Assembly: GCF_006442965.1 (NCBI RefSeq)
Contig: NZ_VFWX01000009.1
Span: 186,001 to 250,000 of the forward strand
Direction of reading: 5' to 3'
DNA from: Mesorhizobium sp. CU3
Lineage (GTDB): Bacteria; Pseudomonadota; Alphaproteobacteria; Rhizobiales; Rhizobiaceae
Length of the DNA: 64,000 nucleotides
Positions 36,500-45,390 of the stretch are shown here, one piece after another (positions within the stretch are counted from its first letter, which is position 1; each line of letters opens with the position of its first letter). Below the pieces are notes generated by a model. That model did no database searches and was not told the DNA's origin. It saw only the letters and a program-made list of their open reading frames with translations. Position numbers and translations under genes: made by a program.

Positions 36500-38323
36500 C
36501 TAGCCTTCGCCGGAAAGGTCGCGGCGCGCCTTGTCGAGCTCTTCGGCGTAACGGCGCATCAGATGGCTTTCGGTGAGCAGGCCGAGTACGATGCGCTCTT
36601 CGAAATCCTCGACCACGGCGAGTTCCTCGGCGCCGGCGCGCTGGAACGTCTCGGCCGCCGACTGGACGTTCATCGACGGCACCAGCACCGCATCCTTGAA
36701 CTGGGCGAGTTTTTCGACCGGCGTCGAGCCGTCAGACCGGTCGCTGTGGAGTTCCGCCACCAGAAGCACGCCGATATAACGATCGCCCTGCTCGACGGCG
36801 ATGACGCGCTGCGCCGACCCGAGCGGGATCTCCTTGCGGAATTCGTCCAGCGTGGTCGAGGCATCGATCATGCGCACGTCGCTGCGCATCATCGAGCCGA
36901 CGGTGAGGCTGCGCATCCAGCCGACATCATGGGCGCTGCGGATCGTCTCGCCGCGCAGATGGAAGCGCCAGGTCGAGAAGGAGTAGCCGAAGGTTTCGCG
37001 CACCAGGATCGCCGACATGATCGACGCCGCCAGCACCACCCCGGTAAGCGTCAAGTCGCGGGTGGATTCCAGCGCCAGGAAAGTCATGGTCAAAGGACCG
37101 CCGACGACGCCGACCGCAAGCGAGGTCATGCCGACCACGGCCGAAACCGACGGATCGAGCGCGATCGACGGCGCCGCCAGCGCCATGACGCCGGCAAAGA
37201 GCTTGCCGAGCATCGCCCCCAGGAACAGCGAAGCGAAGAACAGGCCGCCGCGGAAGCCGGAGCCGAGCGAGACGGCCGATGCAGCGAGCTTCAGCACGAA
37301 GACGCTGGCGACGACGGGCAGCGCGTAGTTCATGGCGAACTCGCGATGCAGCGCGCCATGGCCGCTGGACAGCACCTGCGGCGTCACCAGCCCCAGAAGG
37401 CCGACGACGATACCGCCGATGAAGGGCCTGACCGAAGCGTCGATCGACAGCCGCACGAAGCCGCGCTCGACCATGCTCACCAGATACATGATGGCGATGG
37501 AGGCAGCGCCCCCGAACAGGCCGAGCAGCAGGAACGGCACATACTGGCTGGCGGTCAGCGGCGGCAGACCGCCGAGTTCGAGCGGGAATGGCACGCCGCC
37601 GAAAACTTCGGCCGTCAGCGAGGCCGCGATCGCCGCCGTCATGACCGGCGCGACATTGGCCACCGAATAGATGCCGATGACCAGTTCGAAGCCGTAGAAG
37701 GCGCCGGTGAGCGGTGCGTCGAAGGCCGCCGCAATACCGCCCGCCGCCCCACATCCGACCAGGATGCGGATGTCGTTGCGGCGCAGGCGGAACGCGCGCG
37801 CCAACCGCGAGGCAATGCCGGAGCCGATCTGCGTGTAACCGGCCTCCAGGCCGACCGAGGCGCCGAAGCCGCTCGAAATCATCGTCTGCACGACGATGAT
37901 GAAAGTATCGGTGAGCGACATGCGCCCGCCATAGAGCGCATTGGCCTCGATCGGGTCGACCGGGGTGCGGAATTTGTAACGCCTCAGCCAGATCACCGAG
38001 AGGCCGAGCAACAGGCCACCGATCGCCGGATACATCGCCTGTGTCGGATCGGCGAGCGAGAACATCGCCGAAAGCCGGCCGCCGGGCTGCACGTCGAAGA
38101 GCAGATAATGCATGCCCTGCACCAGCGCGCTCATGCCGGTGACCAGCGCGCCCGCGATCACGCCGACGAGGCCGGCCATCAGTACGATCGCGATGCCGCG
38201 CGCCTCGAGCACGGGGATCGAGTTGATCAGCACCGCGCGAAGCCGGCGGGCGTAGACTTGTGGGTCGTTTCTGGCAGGCAACGGAGCAGCTCGCCGGTGT
38301 GCGAAAAGAGAGAATGCTGCCAT
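36500..38323 (-). CDS. ClC-family chloride channel with CBS domains
   Basis: 607 residues from the ATG at 38323. The membrane part (about residues 30-430) has the family signatures: SVGLEAGYTQIGSGIASRLA (the GREGP region, here GLEAG), GCGAAGGIAAAFDAPLTGAF and the GSGFRGGLFFASLFLGAMLG segment that corresponds to GxFxP. The C-terminal 150 residues form two CBS domains (SMMRSDVRMIDASTTLDEFR; ERIVLGLLTESHLMRR) that may sense nucleotides. The altered GREGP motif makes it hard to say whether it is a channel or a proton-coupled exchanger. No neighbour suggests a specific role. Confidence 0.88.
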   Translation of the reverse strand: MAAFSLFAHRRAAPLPARNDPQVYARRLRAVLINSIPVLEARGIAIVLMAGLVGVIAGALVTGMSALVQGMHYLLFDVQPGGRLSAMFSLADPTQAMYPAIGGLLLGLSVIWLRRYKFRTPVDPIEANALYGGRMSLTDTFIIVVQTMISSGFGASVGLEAGYTQIGSGIASRLARAFRLRRNDIRILVGCGAAGGIAAAFDAPLTGAFYGFELVIGIYSVANVAPVMTAAIAASLTAEVFGGVPFPLELGGLPPLTASQYVPFLLLGLFGGAASIAIMYLVSMVERGFVRLSIDASVRPFIGGIVVGLLGLVTPQVLSSGHGALHREFAMNYALPVVASVFVLKLAASAVSLGSGFRGGLFFASLFLGAMLGKLFAGVMALAAPSIALDPSVSAVVGMTSLAVGVVGGPLTMTFLALESTRDLTLTGVVLAASIMSAILVRETFGYSFSTWRFHLRGETIRSAHDVGWMRSLTVGSMMRSDVRMIDASTTLDEFRKEIPLGSAQRVIAVEQGDRYIGVLLVAELHSDRSDGSTPVEKLAQFKDAVLVPSMNVQSAAETFQRAGAEELAVVEDFEERIVLGLLTESHLMRRYAEELDKARRDLSGEG

Positions 38324-38440
38324 GCCTGATACGCGCGGCGGCACTGCGAGGCAATCGCAATGCCGACCGCTTGTGGCGCCATTTTGGCGTTGTGCCGATT
38401 AGCGTTGCCGCAGCCTCGTTCCGCGACCAAGGAGATAGAT

Positions 38441-38950
38441 TTAGTCAGCTACCGGAATGGTCAGCGGGCCGCAGTCGTCCTCGGCGACGAAGATCGCCAG
38501 AAGCTCGGCCGGCTCGGTGGCGCTGGCGTTCTCGGCGAAGGCGTGGATGGCGCCCGGCGCTTCGAACCAGGTCTGGCCTTGGCCGTAGGTGACGACCGGC
38601 CCGCCCTCCATCTGCGAACGCAGCGCGCCCTTGATGACGAAGGCGGTGACCGAGCCGGGGTGGCGATGCCTCGGCGTGTAGGCGTTAGGCGGAAACTCGA
38701 CCAGCGCGGTGGTGATCGAATGTCCAGGCACGTTCGGCAGCCTTTCGCACGACAGCGGCTTGATAACGGTGGTCGGACGCGCCGTTGCGCCCTCCCCGGC
38801 ATCGGCCGTCGTCATATGAACATGCGTGTCGGTTCCGCCGGCGACCGTGAACGTGCGGTTGCCGTGCACAACGGCCATGCCAAGCAGCCCTGACGCAATC
38901 GCGGCGACGCCGAGCAACGTCAGGCCGCGGGAAGAAGCAACATCGATCAT
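38441..38950 (-). CDS. Exported cupin-domain protein
   Basis: 169 residues from the ATG at 38950, with GAGG six bases upstream. A hydrophobic N-terminal segment (LTLLGVAAIASGLLGMAVVH) acts as signal or anchor. The cupin has YTPRHRHPGSVTAFVIKGAL, with the His-x-His metal ligands, then TWFEAPGAIHAFAENASATE. It starts seven bases after the reductase at 38958, so the two are one operon, divergent from the MarR gene. The substrate is unknown. Confidence 0.82.
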   Translation of the reverse strand: MIDVASSRGLTLLGVAAIASGLLGMAVVHGNRTFTVAGGTDTHVHMTTADAGEGATARPTTVIKPLSCERLPNVPGHSITTALVEFPPNAYTPRHRHPGSVTAFVIKGALRSQMEGGPVVTYGQGQTWFEAPGAIHAFAENASATEPAELLAIFVAEDDCGPLTIPVAD

Positions 38951-38957
38951 GACGGCC

Positions 38958-39686
38958 TCACTTCGCCAGCCGGAAGCCGGCGTCCCAAGCAAGTTCGCGG
39001 GCAGCCTTGTCGGTCGTGACATGGTCGCTGGGCTCCGCGACATTGAATGCGCCCTGCGCTCCCTTCTCCACGGCAAGCAACGCAGCGTAAGCCGCCGCAT
39101 CGACATGCAACGCCGGATCGGCGCCGGTGTCAGTGCCGGTTCCCGGTCCGTAGAGGTGGCCGTAACGCAGCACGATGCCCGTCATCGGTGAGGCTTCGAG
39201 CACATGCCGCTCCAGCGCGATGACCCCGCCGACGCTGACGGCGCGGCCGCCCTCGGCATCGCTGTCGAGCGGATCGGTCTCGGCATGCGGCTCCGCGCCG
39301 GGCGCATAGGCCCAGGCGATGCTTTGCGCGATGAGGCGCCGAGCGCCCGCCGCCTTCGCGGCGTCGACCAGGTTGCTTGTGCCCTCGTCGCGGATACGCG
39401 CGTTCCCGGCGATCGCCTCGCCCATTCGCGATGGGTCAAGCCCGGCGGGCAGATCGGTCAGTTGATGGATGACGATTTCCGGCCTGGTGGCCGCCACCGC
39501 ATCGCGCAGCCCTGCCCTGTCGAACACGTCGACCACCACTGGATCGGCGCCGAGCTTGCGCAGGTCTTCCGCTTTTGCCGCCTGCCTGGTCGACGCCGTC
39601 ACCTGATGGCCGGCCGCCAGAAGCTGCGGGATCAGGCGGCGGCCGATCGCGCCCGAGCCACCAGCGAGAAAAATACGATAGCCCAT
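38958..39686 (-). CDS. NAD(P)-binding epimerase/reductase family protein
   Basis: 242 residues. The N-terminal Rossmann motif is YRIFLAGGSGAIGRRLIPQL (GGSGAIG), and the rest follows the extended SDR/NAD-dependent epimerase pattern (VIHQLTDLP, RRLIAQSIAWAY, GIVLRYGHLYGPG). The catalytic Tyr-x-x-x-Lys is not obvious, so it may be an atypical member. GGAG is nine bases before the ATG at 39686. It is divergently transcribed from the MarR gene across 62 bases, so it is probably a MarR target. Confidence 0.83.
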   Translation of the reverse strand: MGYRIFLAGGSGAIGRRLIPQLLAAGHQVTASTRQAAKAEDLRKLGADPVVVDVFDRAGLRDAVAATRPEIVIHQLTDLPAGLDPSRMGEAIAGNARIRDEGTSNLVDAAKAAGARRLIAQSIAWAYAPGAEPHAETDPLDSDAEGGRAVSVGGVIALERHVLEASPMTGIVLRYGHLYGPGTGTDTGADPALHVDAAAYAALLAVEKGAQGAFNVAEPSDHVTTDKAARELAWDAGFRLAK

Positions 39687-39710
39687 CGTCTTTCACTCCA
39701 TGTTACGGTA

Positions 39711-39747
39711 ATATCAGAGTACGAACAACATATAAGAGCACTGATAT
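39711..39747. promoter_or_regulatory. Inverted repeat in MarR/reductase divergent promoter
   Basis: ATATCAG (39711-39717) and CTGATAT (39741-39747) are perfect 7-bp inverted arms, 30 bp apart, within the 62-base divergent spacer. They could be two half-sites for the adjacent MarR protein or parts of the opposed promoters. Confidence 0.35.
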
Positions 39748-39748
39748 C

Positions 39749-40222
39749 ATGCGCAAGGGGAATCCATCCATTCCATCTCCCGGCGAAGGCAAGCGCGGCG
39801 AGCAAGGCTATCTCGGCTATCTGCTGCGCCAGGCGGCCGGCGCCTATCGCCTGAAGGTGGAACGGGCGCTCGACGAGTTCGGCGTGACCCAGGCGCAGTT
39901 CGCGGCGCTGACCATGATCTCGGCCTATCCCGGCCTCTCCAACGCCGATCTTGCCCGGCTGGCGGTGCTGACGCCGCAGACGGTGAGCGTGATCGTCGGC
40001 AATCTGGAAAAGGCCGGTTCGCTGATCCGCACGCCGCATGCCGTACATGGCCGCATCCAGCACCTCGACCTCTCCGACAGCGGCCGCGCCTTGCTGAAGA
40101 AATGCCGCGAGCGGGTCTACAAACTGGAGGGCGAGCTGACCGCCGGGCTCTCCGCCGAAGAGGAGCGCGCAGTGCGGCGTTGGCTGGTCAGCGTCGCGAC
40201 CGCGGATGCTTCACAAGCCTGA
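39749..40222 (+). CDS. MarR-family transcriptional regulator
   Basis: 157 residues from the ATG at 39749; upstream in-frame starts would run through the divergent promoter. The winged-helix core is visible: GVTQAQFAALTMISAYPGLS, NADLARLAVLTPQTVSVIVG, and the wing LIRTPHAVHGRIQHLDLSDS with its Arg. MarR proteins repress adjacent, usually divergent, genes and release on ligand binding. The reductase-cupin pair at 38441-39686 is the obvious target. Confidence 0.88.
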   Translation: MRKGNPSIPSPGEGKRGEQGYLGYLLRQAAGAYRLKVERALDEFGVTQAQFAALTMISAYPGLSNADLARLAVLTPQTVSVIVGNLEKAGSLIRTPHAVHGRIQHLDLSDSGRALLKKCRERVYKLEGELTAGLSAEEERAVRRWLVSVATADASQA

Positions 40223-40235
40223 GAGCAGGTCGTTT

Positions 40236-40535
40236 TCAGGTCGGCGCGCCGCCATCGGTTTCGTAAAGCGTAAGCTTGCGCTCGCCAATGCCGAGCTCGA
40301 CCCAGCTCGCGCGCCACTCCGCTATGTGCGCCGAGTTGAAGTGTGCATCGAGTGCAGCGCGATCGCTCCAGGCCTCCGAAACATGGATGAGCCCGGTATC
40401 CAGCACGTCCTGCGCGTAGGAATATTGAAGGCAGCCCGGCTCGGCGCGGCTCGCCAAGATCATTCTCTGCATCGCCGGCTTTGCCTGCTCCAACATGTCG
40501 GGTGGCAACCGAACCGTGCCGATGATCAGCAGCAT
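40236..40535 (-). CDS. ABM-domain (antibiotic biosynthesis monooxygenase-like) protein
   Basis: 99 residues from the ATG at 40535, which has GGAAGGA about eight bases upstream. The dimeric alpha-beta barrel pattern is present: LLIIGTVRLPPDMLEQAKPA, EPGCLQYSYAQDVLDTG, IHVSEAWSDRAALDAHFNSA. Family members are cofactor-free monooxygenases or quinol oxidases, or simply binding proteins. It converges on the MarR gene with 13 bases between stops. Confidence 0.8.
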   Translation of the reverse strand: MLLIIGTVRLPPDMLEQAKPAMQRMILASRAEPGCLQYSYAQDVLDTGLIHVSEAWSDRAALDAHFNSAHIAEWRASWVELGIGERKLTLYETDGGAPT

Positions 40536-40578
40536 GCGATTTTCCTTCCAGTCGACCGGGTTAAAGCGGCGTAGCCAG

Positions 40579-40609
40579 TCTCCCACCTTCGCGCAAGCTT
40601 GGAGGATTA
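40579..40609 (+). promoter_or_regulatory. Candidate Rem-type flagellar promoter box for flhA
   Basis: The downstream octamer CGCGCAAG (40590-40597), six bases and GGATTA match the series; the upstream octamer (TCTCCCAC) is degenerate. It ends 48 bases before the flhA ATG. It gives flhA-fliR an own promoter despite the separation from fliQ. Confidence 0.5.
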
Positions 40610-40657
40610 CCGTCAGGGGCCTGCCCTGTGCGTGGCGGCTTTGGATTTGAGGACGAC

Positions 40658-42745
40658 ATGGCGATCAGCGAAACACTCGCGCCCGGCGCGGTAGCCAAGA
40701 ACGGCCGCGACGTCTTCTTCGCGCTCGGCATCGTCGTCATCCTGGCGGTGCTGTTCCTGCCGATCCCGGCTTTCCTCATCGATATCGGGCTGGCCTTCTC
40801 GATCGCACTCTCGGTGCTGATCCTGATGGTGGCGCTGTGGATCCAGCGGCCGCTGGATTTTTCGTCCTTCCCGACCGTGCTGCTGATCGCCACGATGCTC
40901 AGGCTATCGCTCAACATCGCCACAACGCGCATGATCCTGTCGCACGGCAATGAAGGCACGCATGCCGCCGGCTATGTCATTTCGGGCTTCTCCAAGCTGG
41001 TGATGTCGAGCGACTTCGTCATCGGCCTCATCGTCTTCATGATCCTGATCGTGGTGAACTTCATCGTCATCACCAAGGGCGCCACCCGTATCGCCGAAGT
41101 CGGCGCCCGCTTCACCCTCGACGCCATCCCCGGCAAGCAGATGTCGATCGATGCCGACCTTTCCGCCGGCATGATCGATGAGAAGACCGCGCAGCTGCGC
41201 CGCCGCGAGCTGGAAGAGGAATCCTCCTTCTTCGGCTCGATGGACGGCGCCTCGAAATTCGTGCGCGGCGACGCCATCGCCGGCCTCATCATCACCGCCA
41301 TCAACATCGTCGGCGGCATCGCCATCGGCTACCTGCGCCACGGCATGGGCCTCGGCCAGGCGGCCGACGTCTTCATCAAGCTGTCGGTCGGCGACGGCCT
41401 CGTCACCCAGATTCCGGCCCTCATCGTCTCGCTCGCCGCCGGCATGCTCGTCTCCAAGGGCGGCACGCGCGGCTCGGCCAACCAGGCGATATTCGGACAG
41501 CTCGGCGCGCATCCGCGCGCGCTCTATGTCGCCGCCTCGCTGCTCGTCATCCTCGGCCTGATGCCCGGCCTGCCGCTCTTCCCCTTCTTCGCGCTGGCCG
41601 GCGGCATGGCCGGCCTCGGCTACATCATCCCGCTGCGCCAGAGCCGCGAACGCGCCGCCGCCGAAGCCGTGAAGACCAAGGAGAAGGCCAACAAGGTCGA
41701 GGAGGAGAAGAACTCGGTCAAGGCTTCGCTGGTCACCGCAGAGATCGAGCTTCTGATCGGCAAGCAGCTCTCGACCAGGCTTCTGGTCGCGCATCAGGAA
41801 CTGGCCTTCCGCATGTCGAAGATGCGCAAGAAATTCGCCCAGCAATACGGCTTCGTCGTGCCCGAAATCCGCGTCGCCGACGACTTCGCCATCCCGCCGA
41901 AAAGCTACCAGATCAAGGTCCATGGCACGGTGGTGGCCGAATACCAGATGCGCGTCGGCGAGGTCATGGTGCTGCTCGGCACGCGCGGCGTGCCGGAGAT
42001 CCCCGGCGAGGAGATCCGCGAGCCGGCCTTCGGCATGCGCGCCTATTCGGTGCTCGAAACCTTCACCGAGGATCTGAAGCGCGAGAACTTCACCTTCGCC
42101 GACAACATGTCGGTGCTTCTCACCCACCTCTCCGAGGTCATCCGCAACAACCTGCCGCAGCTTCTGTCCTACAAGGACATGAAGGCGCTGATCGAGCGGC
42201 TCGACCCGGAATACCGCAAGCTCGCCGACGAGATTTGCACATCGCACATCTCCTATCCCGGGCTGCAGGCGGTGCTGAAGCTCTTGCTTGCCGAGCGCGT
42301 CTCGATCCGCAACCTGCATCTCATCATCGAGGCCATCGCCGAGATCGCGCCGCATGTGCGCAGGACAGAGCAGATCGTCGAGCATGTCCGCATCCGCATG
42401 GCGCAGCAGATCTGCGGCGATCTTTCCGAAGGCGGCATGCTCAAGGTGCTGCGCCTCGGCAACCGCTGGGACCTCGCCTTCCACCAGAGCCTCAAGCGCG
42501 ATGCCAAGGGCGAGGTGCGGGAGTTCGACATCGACCCGCGCCAACTCGAGGAGTTCGGTCAGGACGCCACCAAGGCGATCCGCAAGCATCTCGAGGCCGG
42601 CGAGCGCTTCGTGCTGGTCACCGCGCCCGACGCGCGCCCCTATGTGCGCATGATCATCGAGCGGCTGTTCACCACGCTGCCGGTGCTGAGTCATGTCGAG
42701 ATCGCCAAGGGCGTCGAGATCAAGGTGCTCGGGACGATCTCGTGA
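40658..42745 (+). CDS. flhA: FlhA, flagellar type III export gate protein
   Basis: 695 residues from the ATG at 40658 (GAGG five bases upstream). The first 330 residues have about eight membrane helices, including [12 protein letters not shown] and the FHIPEP-region loop ([20 protein letters not shown], residues about 145-165). The cytoplasmic domain (from about 350) is the FlhAC platform for chaperone-substrate docking, with [20 protein letters not shown] and the end [20 protein letters not shown]. It is the proton-driven core of the export apparatus. It overlaps the fliR GTG by four bases. Confidence 0.95.
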   Translation: MAISETLAPGAVAKNGRDVFFALGIVVILAVLFLPIPAFLIDIGLAFSIALSVLILMVALWIQRPLDFSSFPTVLLIATMLRLSLNIATTRMILSHGNEGTHAAGYVISGFSKLVMSSDFVIGLIVFMILIVVNFIVITKGATRIAEVGARFTLDAIPGKQMSIDADLSAGMIDEKTAQLRRRELEEESSFFGSMDGASKFVRGDAIAGLIITAINIVGGIAIGYLRHGMGLGQAADVFIKLSVGDGLVTQIPALIVSLAAGMLVSKGGTRGSANQAIFGQLGAHPRALYVAASLLVILGLMPGLPLFPFFALAGGMAGLGYIIPLRQSRERAAAEAVKTKEKANKVEEEKNSVKASLVTAEIELLIGKQLSTRLLVAHQELAFRMSKMRKKFAQQYGFVVPEIRVADDFAIPPKSYQIKVHGTVVAEYQMRVGEVMVLLGTRGVPEIPGEEIREPAFGMRAYSVLETFTEDLKRENFTFADNMSVLLTHLSEVIRNNLPQLLSYKDMKALIERLDPEYRKLADEICTSHISYPGLQAVLKLLLAERVSIRNLHLIIEAIAEIAPHVRRTEQIVEHVRIRMAQQICGDLSEGGMLKVLRLGNRWDLAFHQSLKRDAKGEVREFDIDPRQLEEFGQDATKAIRKHLEAGERFVLVTAPDARPYVRMIIERLFTTLPVLSHVEIAKGVEIKVLGTIS

Positions 42746-43494
42746 ACGCGCTCTCGCAGGGCGTCGTCATCGCCGCCCTCCTCGCCTTCTGCCGCATCGG
42801 CGCCTGCTTCATGCTGATGCCCGGCCTGTCGAGCGCCCGCGTGCCGCTGCAAGTCCGCCTGTTCGTCTCGCTCGCCGCGACCGGGGGCCTGCTCGCCTTT
42901 CTGTGGGACAAGATCTTTCCCTATGTCGACCCTCGCCCGCAGGTGCTGGCGCCGATGATCATTTCCGAGCTTCTGGTCGGTGGGCTGATCGGCGCCATGA
43001 CCAGGCTCTATATGGAAGCGCTGCGCTTCATGGGTTCGGCGATGGCGATGCTGATTGGCTATGGCGGCTCGGGCGGCCCGGCGATCGAGGAGCCGGAGCC
43101 GCAGGCGGCCCTTGCCGCCATCATCTCGTTCTCGGCGCTGCTTTTGCTCTTCGTCTTCGACTTCGACCACGAGATCATCCGGGCGCTCGTCGCCTCCTAC
43201 AATGTCGCGCCGGTCAACGTCTTCTTCAATCCGCAGGCCGCTCTCGTCGACCTCACCGACACGGTGTCGGACGCCTTCTTCCTGGTCATCCGGCTGGGCA
43301 GCCCCTTTGTCGCCTACGCCATCCTGGTCAATCTGACGATCGGCTTCGTCAACAAGCTGACGCCGCAGATCCCGATCTATTTCATCTCGCTGCCCTTCGT
43401 CATCGCCGGCGGCCTGATCATCTTCTATTTCGCCATCGGCACGCTGCTGTCGCTGTTCGTTGACGGTTTCGTCGACCTCACCTTGGCAAGATAG
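42742..43494 (+). CDS. fliR: FliR, flagellar export gate protein
   Basis: 250 residues from a GTG at 42742, which overlaps the flhA stop (GTGA); a longer in-frame reading from 42235 runs inside flhA and is not a gene start. Six membrane helices are visible (for example [60 protein letters not shown]). FliR completes the FliP5-Q4-R1 export pore. A small coiled-coil gene follows after six bases. Confidence 0.93.
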   Translation: MNALSQGVVIAALLAFCRIGACFMLMPGLSSARVPLQVRLFVSLAATGGLLAFLWDKIFPYVDPRPQVLAPMIISELLVGGLIGAMTRLYMEALRFMGSAMAMLIGYGGSGGPAIEEPEPQAALAAIISFSALLLLFVFDFDHEIIRALVASYNVAPVNVFFNPQAALVDLTDTVSDAFFLVIRLGSPFVAYAILVNLTIGFVNKLTPQIPIYFISLPFVIAGGLIIFYFAIGTLLSLFVDGFVDLTLAR

Positions 43495-43500
43495 CCCATC

Positions 43501-43887
43501 ATGACCGCGCGCAAGGATCGTCTTAAGAAGCTGGTCAACGTTCAGGAGCAGTTGAAAGCCCTGCATGAGACCCGCCATGCCGGCTTCCTAGCGGCCGCCA
43601 CCAAGGCGGAAGCGGAAGCCAGGGATCTGATCGAACATTTCGACACCGAGAGCTCGATGGGTGGGCTCTTTCCGGAGATCTATCATCGCCGCATCACCGG
43701 CGCGCTGGAGCGCCGGAAACAGAACCTGGAAAGCGCAAGCCAGGAAGCGAAGCTGGTCGCCACCGCGACGGTGCGCACCAACATGATCGAGCGCGCCTAC
43801 AGGGATGTCCGCCGCCGCGACGAACGCGAACGCTCCGACCGCGAGCGGCTGGACCTCATCACCCAGAAGCGCCAGCAGGATGATTAG
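43501..43887 (+). CDS. FliJ-like coiled-coil protein
   Basis: 128 residues, highly charged and almost entirely helical, with no membrane segment or signal peptide: RKDRLKKLVNVQEQLKALHE at the start and IERAYRDVRRRDERERSDRE near the end. Size, charge and long antiparallel coiled-coil pattern match FliJ, the stalk-like helper of the FliI ATPase, and no other fliJ is visible in the window. It sits six bases after fliR in the flhA-fliR operon. Direct sequence similarity to known FliJ is too weak to prove by eye, so the name is withheld. Confidence 0.8.
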   Translation: MTARKDRLKKLVNVQEQLKALHETRHAGFLAAATKAEAEARDLIEHFDTESSMGGLFPEIYHRRITGALERRKQNLESASQEAKLVATATVRTNMIERAYRDVRRRDERERSDRERLDLITQKRQQDD

Positions 43888-43925
43888 CGGGCGGGATGCC
43901 CCAAAAGTGCCGGACGGCTCAGTCG

Positions 43926-44513
43926 TCAGCCGCCCGTTGCGGTCGTCTGGACAGGCTTGGCGGCGCCGATGCGCTCCCAGCGCTTGCCGTTTCCTTGCGC
44001 CTGCCGGGCGAAATAGCTGTAGGGCGTGCTGGACCAGTCACGAACGGAACTCGTCAGATTGTCGAGCACCAGGTCGCCCTGGCTGGTGCGGACCGTCAGC
44101 ACCGTGTGCCCTTCGCCGTGATAGCTTGCCACGGTCAACAGCAGCGCCGCCGCCGGCCATCCGCGCTTCATCAGTTCAAGCTTCTTCAGGATCGCGATGT
44201 CCTCACAATCGCCGGAGCTTGTCGGCACACGCCAGTCGTCGTCCTTGCCAACGGTGGCGCGATCGCTGAGCTCCGTGATCCGCGCATTGACCGCGCGATT
44301 GACCTGATTCAACTGCGCGCTGCGCTCGGGCTTCAGTGTAACGACCTTCGTTGCGCCCGCCGTGCTGCACAGACCTGGCTGATGGCTGCAGAAGGCGTAG
44401 AAGGCGGGCGGCGCGAACGCTTTGCCCTTGGTTTCCATGGTCGTGCCGGCCTGGGCGGCAAATGGGCTGGCGAACGACAGCAGAAATGCGATCAGCGCGA
44501 TGTCGCGTTTCAC
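43926..44513 (-). CDS. Transglutaminase-like cysteine proteinase (BTLCP, peptidase C93)
   Basis: 195 residues from a GTG at 44513 (GGAG nine bases upstream), which exposes a signal peptide (KRDIALIAFLLSFASPFAAQ). The catalytic triad of the family is recognisable: Cys in SSGDCEDIAILKK, His in GEGHTVLTVR and Asp in DLVLDNLTS. Members are periplasmic proteases; LapG of Pseudomonas is the best-known relative and cleaves surface adhesins. No LapA- or LapD-like gene is seen nearby, so the substrate is unknown. It converges with the flhA-fliR operon, 38 bases apart. Confidence 0.87.
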   Translation of the reverse strand: MKRDIALIAFLLSFASPFAAQAGTTMETKGKAFAPPAFYAFCSHQPGLCSTAGATKVVTLKPERSAQLNQVNRAVNARITELSDRATVGKDDDWRVPTSSGDCEDIAILKKLELMKRGWPAAALLLTVASYHGEGHTVLTVRTSQGDLVLDNLTSSVRDWSSTPYSYFARQAQGNGKRWERIGAAKPVQTTATGG

Positions 44514-44707
44514 AACAAACGTCTCCGGTGCGTGGCTTTCGAGGATGCGGGGGGGCAAGTTAATGAGCGGTTTCTAAAATGCTCAATTTGGCCAACACCG
44601 TGGCGCCGTCGTTAACATATCAAGACTTCATAAAATAAGACTTGAAGCGATGCCGACGCGGCGAAAGACCGGCGACGCCAGGCTGTTGCAGCCGCGTGGC
44701 TTGCTTA

Positions 44708-44743
44708 ATGCATGTCGCGCCGTTTTGCGGCAACGACATGCAT
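44708..44743. repeat. Inverted repeat ATGCATGTCG/CGACATGCAT
   Basis: Perfect 10-bp arms around a 16-base centre that itself contains CCG-TTTTG-CGG. The core, CATGTCG with a C/G-rich loop and CGACATG, looks like a common rhizobial intergenic palindrome. It lies 12 bases from the next repeat. Confidence 0.7.
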
Positions 44744-44754
44744 GAAACAAACAC

Positions 44755-44798
44755 CTAAAGCGCGTCGCCTGAATCCGTTTCAGCGCGACGCGCTTTAG
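44755..44798. repeat. Long hairpin repeat with CTAAAGCGCGTCGC arms
   Basis: Perfect 14-bp outer arms (44755-44768 and 44785-44798) enclose a second stem CTGAA/TTCAG (44069-type inner pair at 44769-44773 and 44779-44783) around a five-base loop, with one bulged base. The whole unit is a 44-base near-perfect hairpin. It has no T-run and no transcript is known, so it is classed as a dispersed palindromic repeat. Confidence 0.75.
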
Positions 44799-45156
44799 AC
44801 ATTCGCCGCGCTTCGCGAGGCTTTCAACGCAAAATACCACGTTTGAACACGCTCTTCCCCTGTCGGTTACAACGCTCGCTAAAACGCGGCGTCTCTAAAC
44901 CTGCCGCCATGTCGATCGCGGCGGACAACAGGCGGTACATTCCGCTCCACCGCGAGGCGACGGGCAATCCGGCTGCCGAGAGGCAGCCGATCCGAAAAGC
45001 GCGCGGCGACTCCCAAGACGATCGCGCGCTGGACCGGTGCTGCAAAGGCAGCGTTTGGCGGATTTTGCCTAAGTGCATGAAAAAGCGGCCTTATCAACGC
45101 GATGCGGGGCATGGCGTCGGGCCTGAAGTCAACCTTTGGAAATATGGAGAATTGAA

Positions 45157-45390
45157 ATGAAGACGATTATTCTTGCCTCTATTGCGCTTCTGTCTGTCTC
45201 GGGCGCGGCTTTTGCCGGCAGCGACAATTTCGGCTCGGACTACGTCCCCGGTGCCGGCAGCTATCCGGGCACGGGTCACCACGCGATGCTCGACATGAGC
45301 ACCACCAACAGCATCGGCAAGGCCGCGGGCGAAAACTCGACCGTCGACAAGCCGGCGCCGGGCTACGGCCAGGGCATCTGGGGCCGTTGA
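45157..45390 (+). CDS. Small secreted protein, possibly DUF680-like
   Basis: 77 residues from the ATG at 45157 (GGAGA six bases upstream). A clear signal peptide (MKTIILASIALLSVSGAAFA) leaves a mature peptide of about 57 residues, rich in G, S and D, that starts GSDNFGSDY and ends GYGQGIWGR. It has no cysteines. The layout (short, exported, GSDNF-type start and YGQGIWG-type end) reminds me of the Mesorhizobium-rich DUF680 family, but this is from memory and unverified. The function is unknown. Confidence 0.75.
   Translation: MKTIILASIALLSVSGAAFAGSDNFGSDYVPGAGSYPGTGHHAMLDMSTTNSIGKAAGENSTVDKPAPGYGQGIWGR

Larger units (their letters stand above)
44514..45156. other. Gene-free spacer with hairpin repeats
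   Basis: About 640 bases with no convincing gene on either strand; open frames here lack ribosome-binding sites and family features. It holds two strong inverted repeats (44708-44743 and 44755-44798) described separately, and presumably the promoters of the protease gene (left) and the small secreted protein gene (right). Confidence 0.7.

Noticed and set aside
36383..38329. A 648-codon open frame on the plus strand opposite the ClC channel gene
   Set aside because: The translation is low-complexity (H, R, D, Q), typical of antisense frames; the minus strand encodes a clear ClC with CBS domains.
42235..42741. In-frame N-terminal extension of FliR
   Set aside because: It lies entirely within flhA in another frame; the GTG overlapping the flhA stop gives a normal 250-residue FliR.
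44843..45160. A 105-codon open frame upstream of the small secreted protein
   Set aside because: No ribosome-binding site, no family features, and it overlaps the signal-peptide-bearing gene start.
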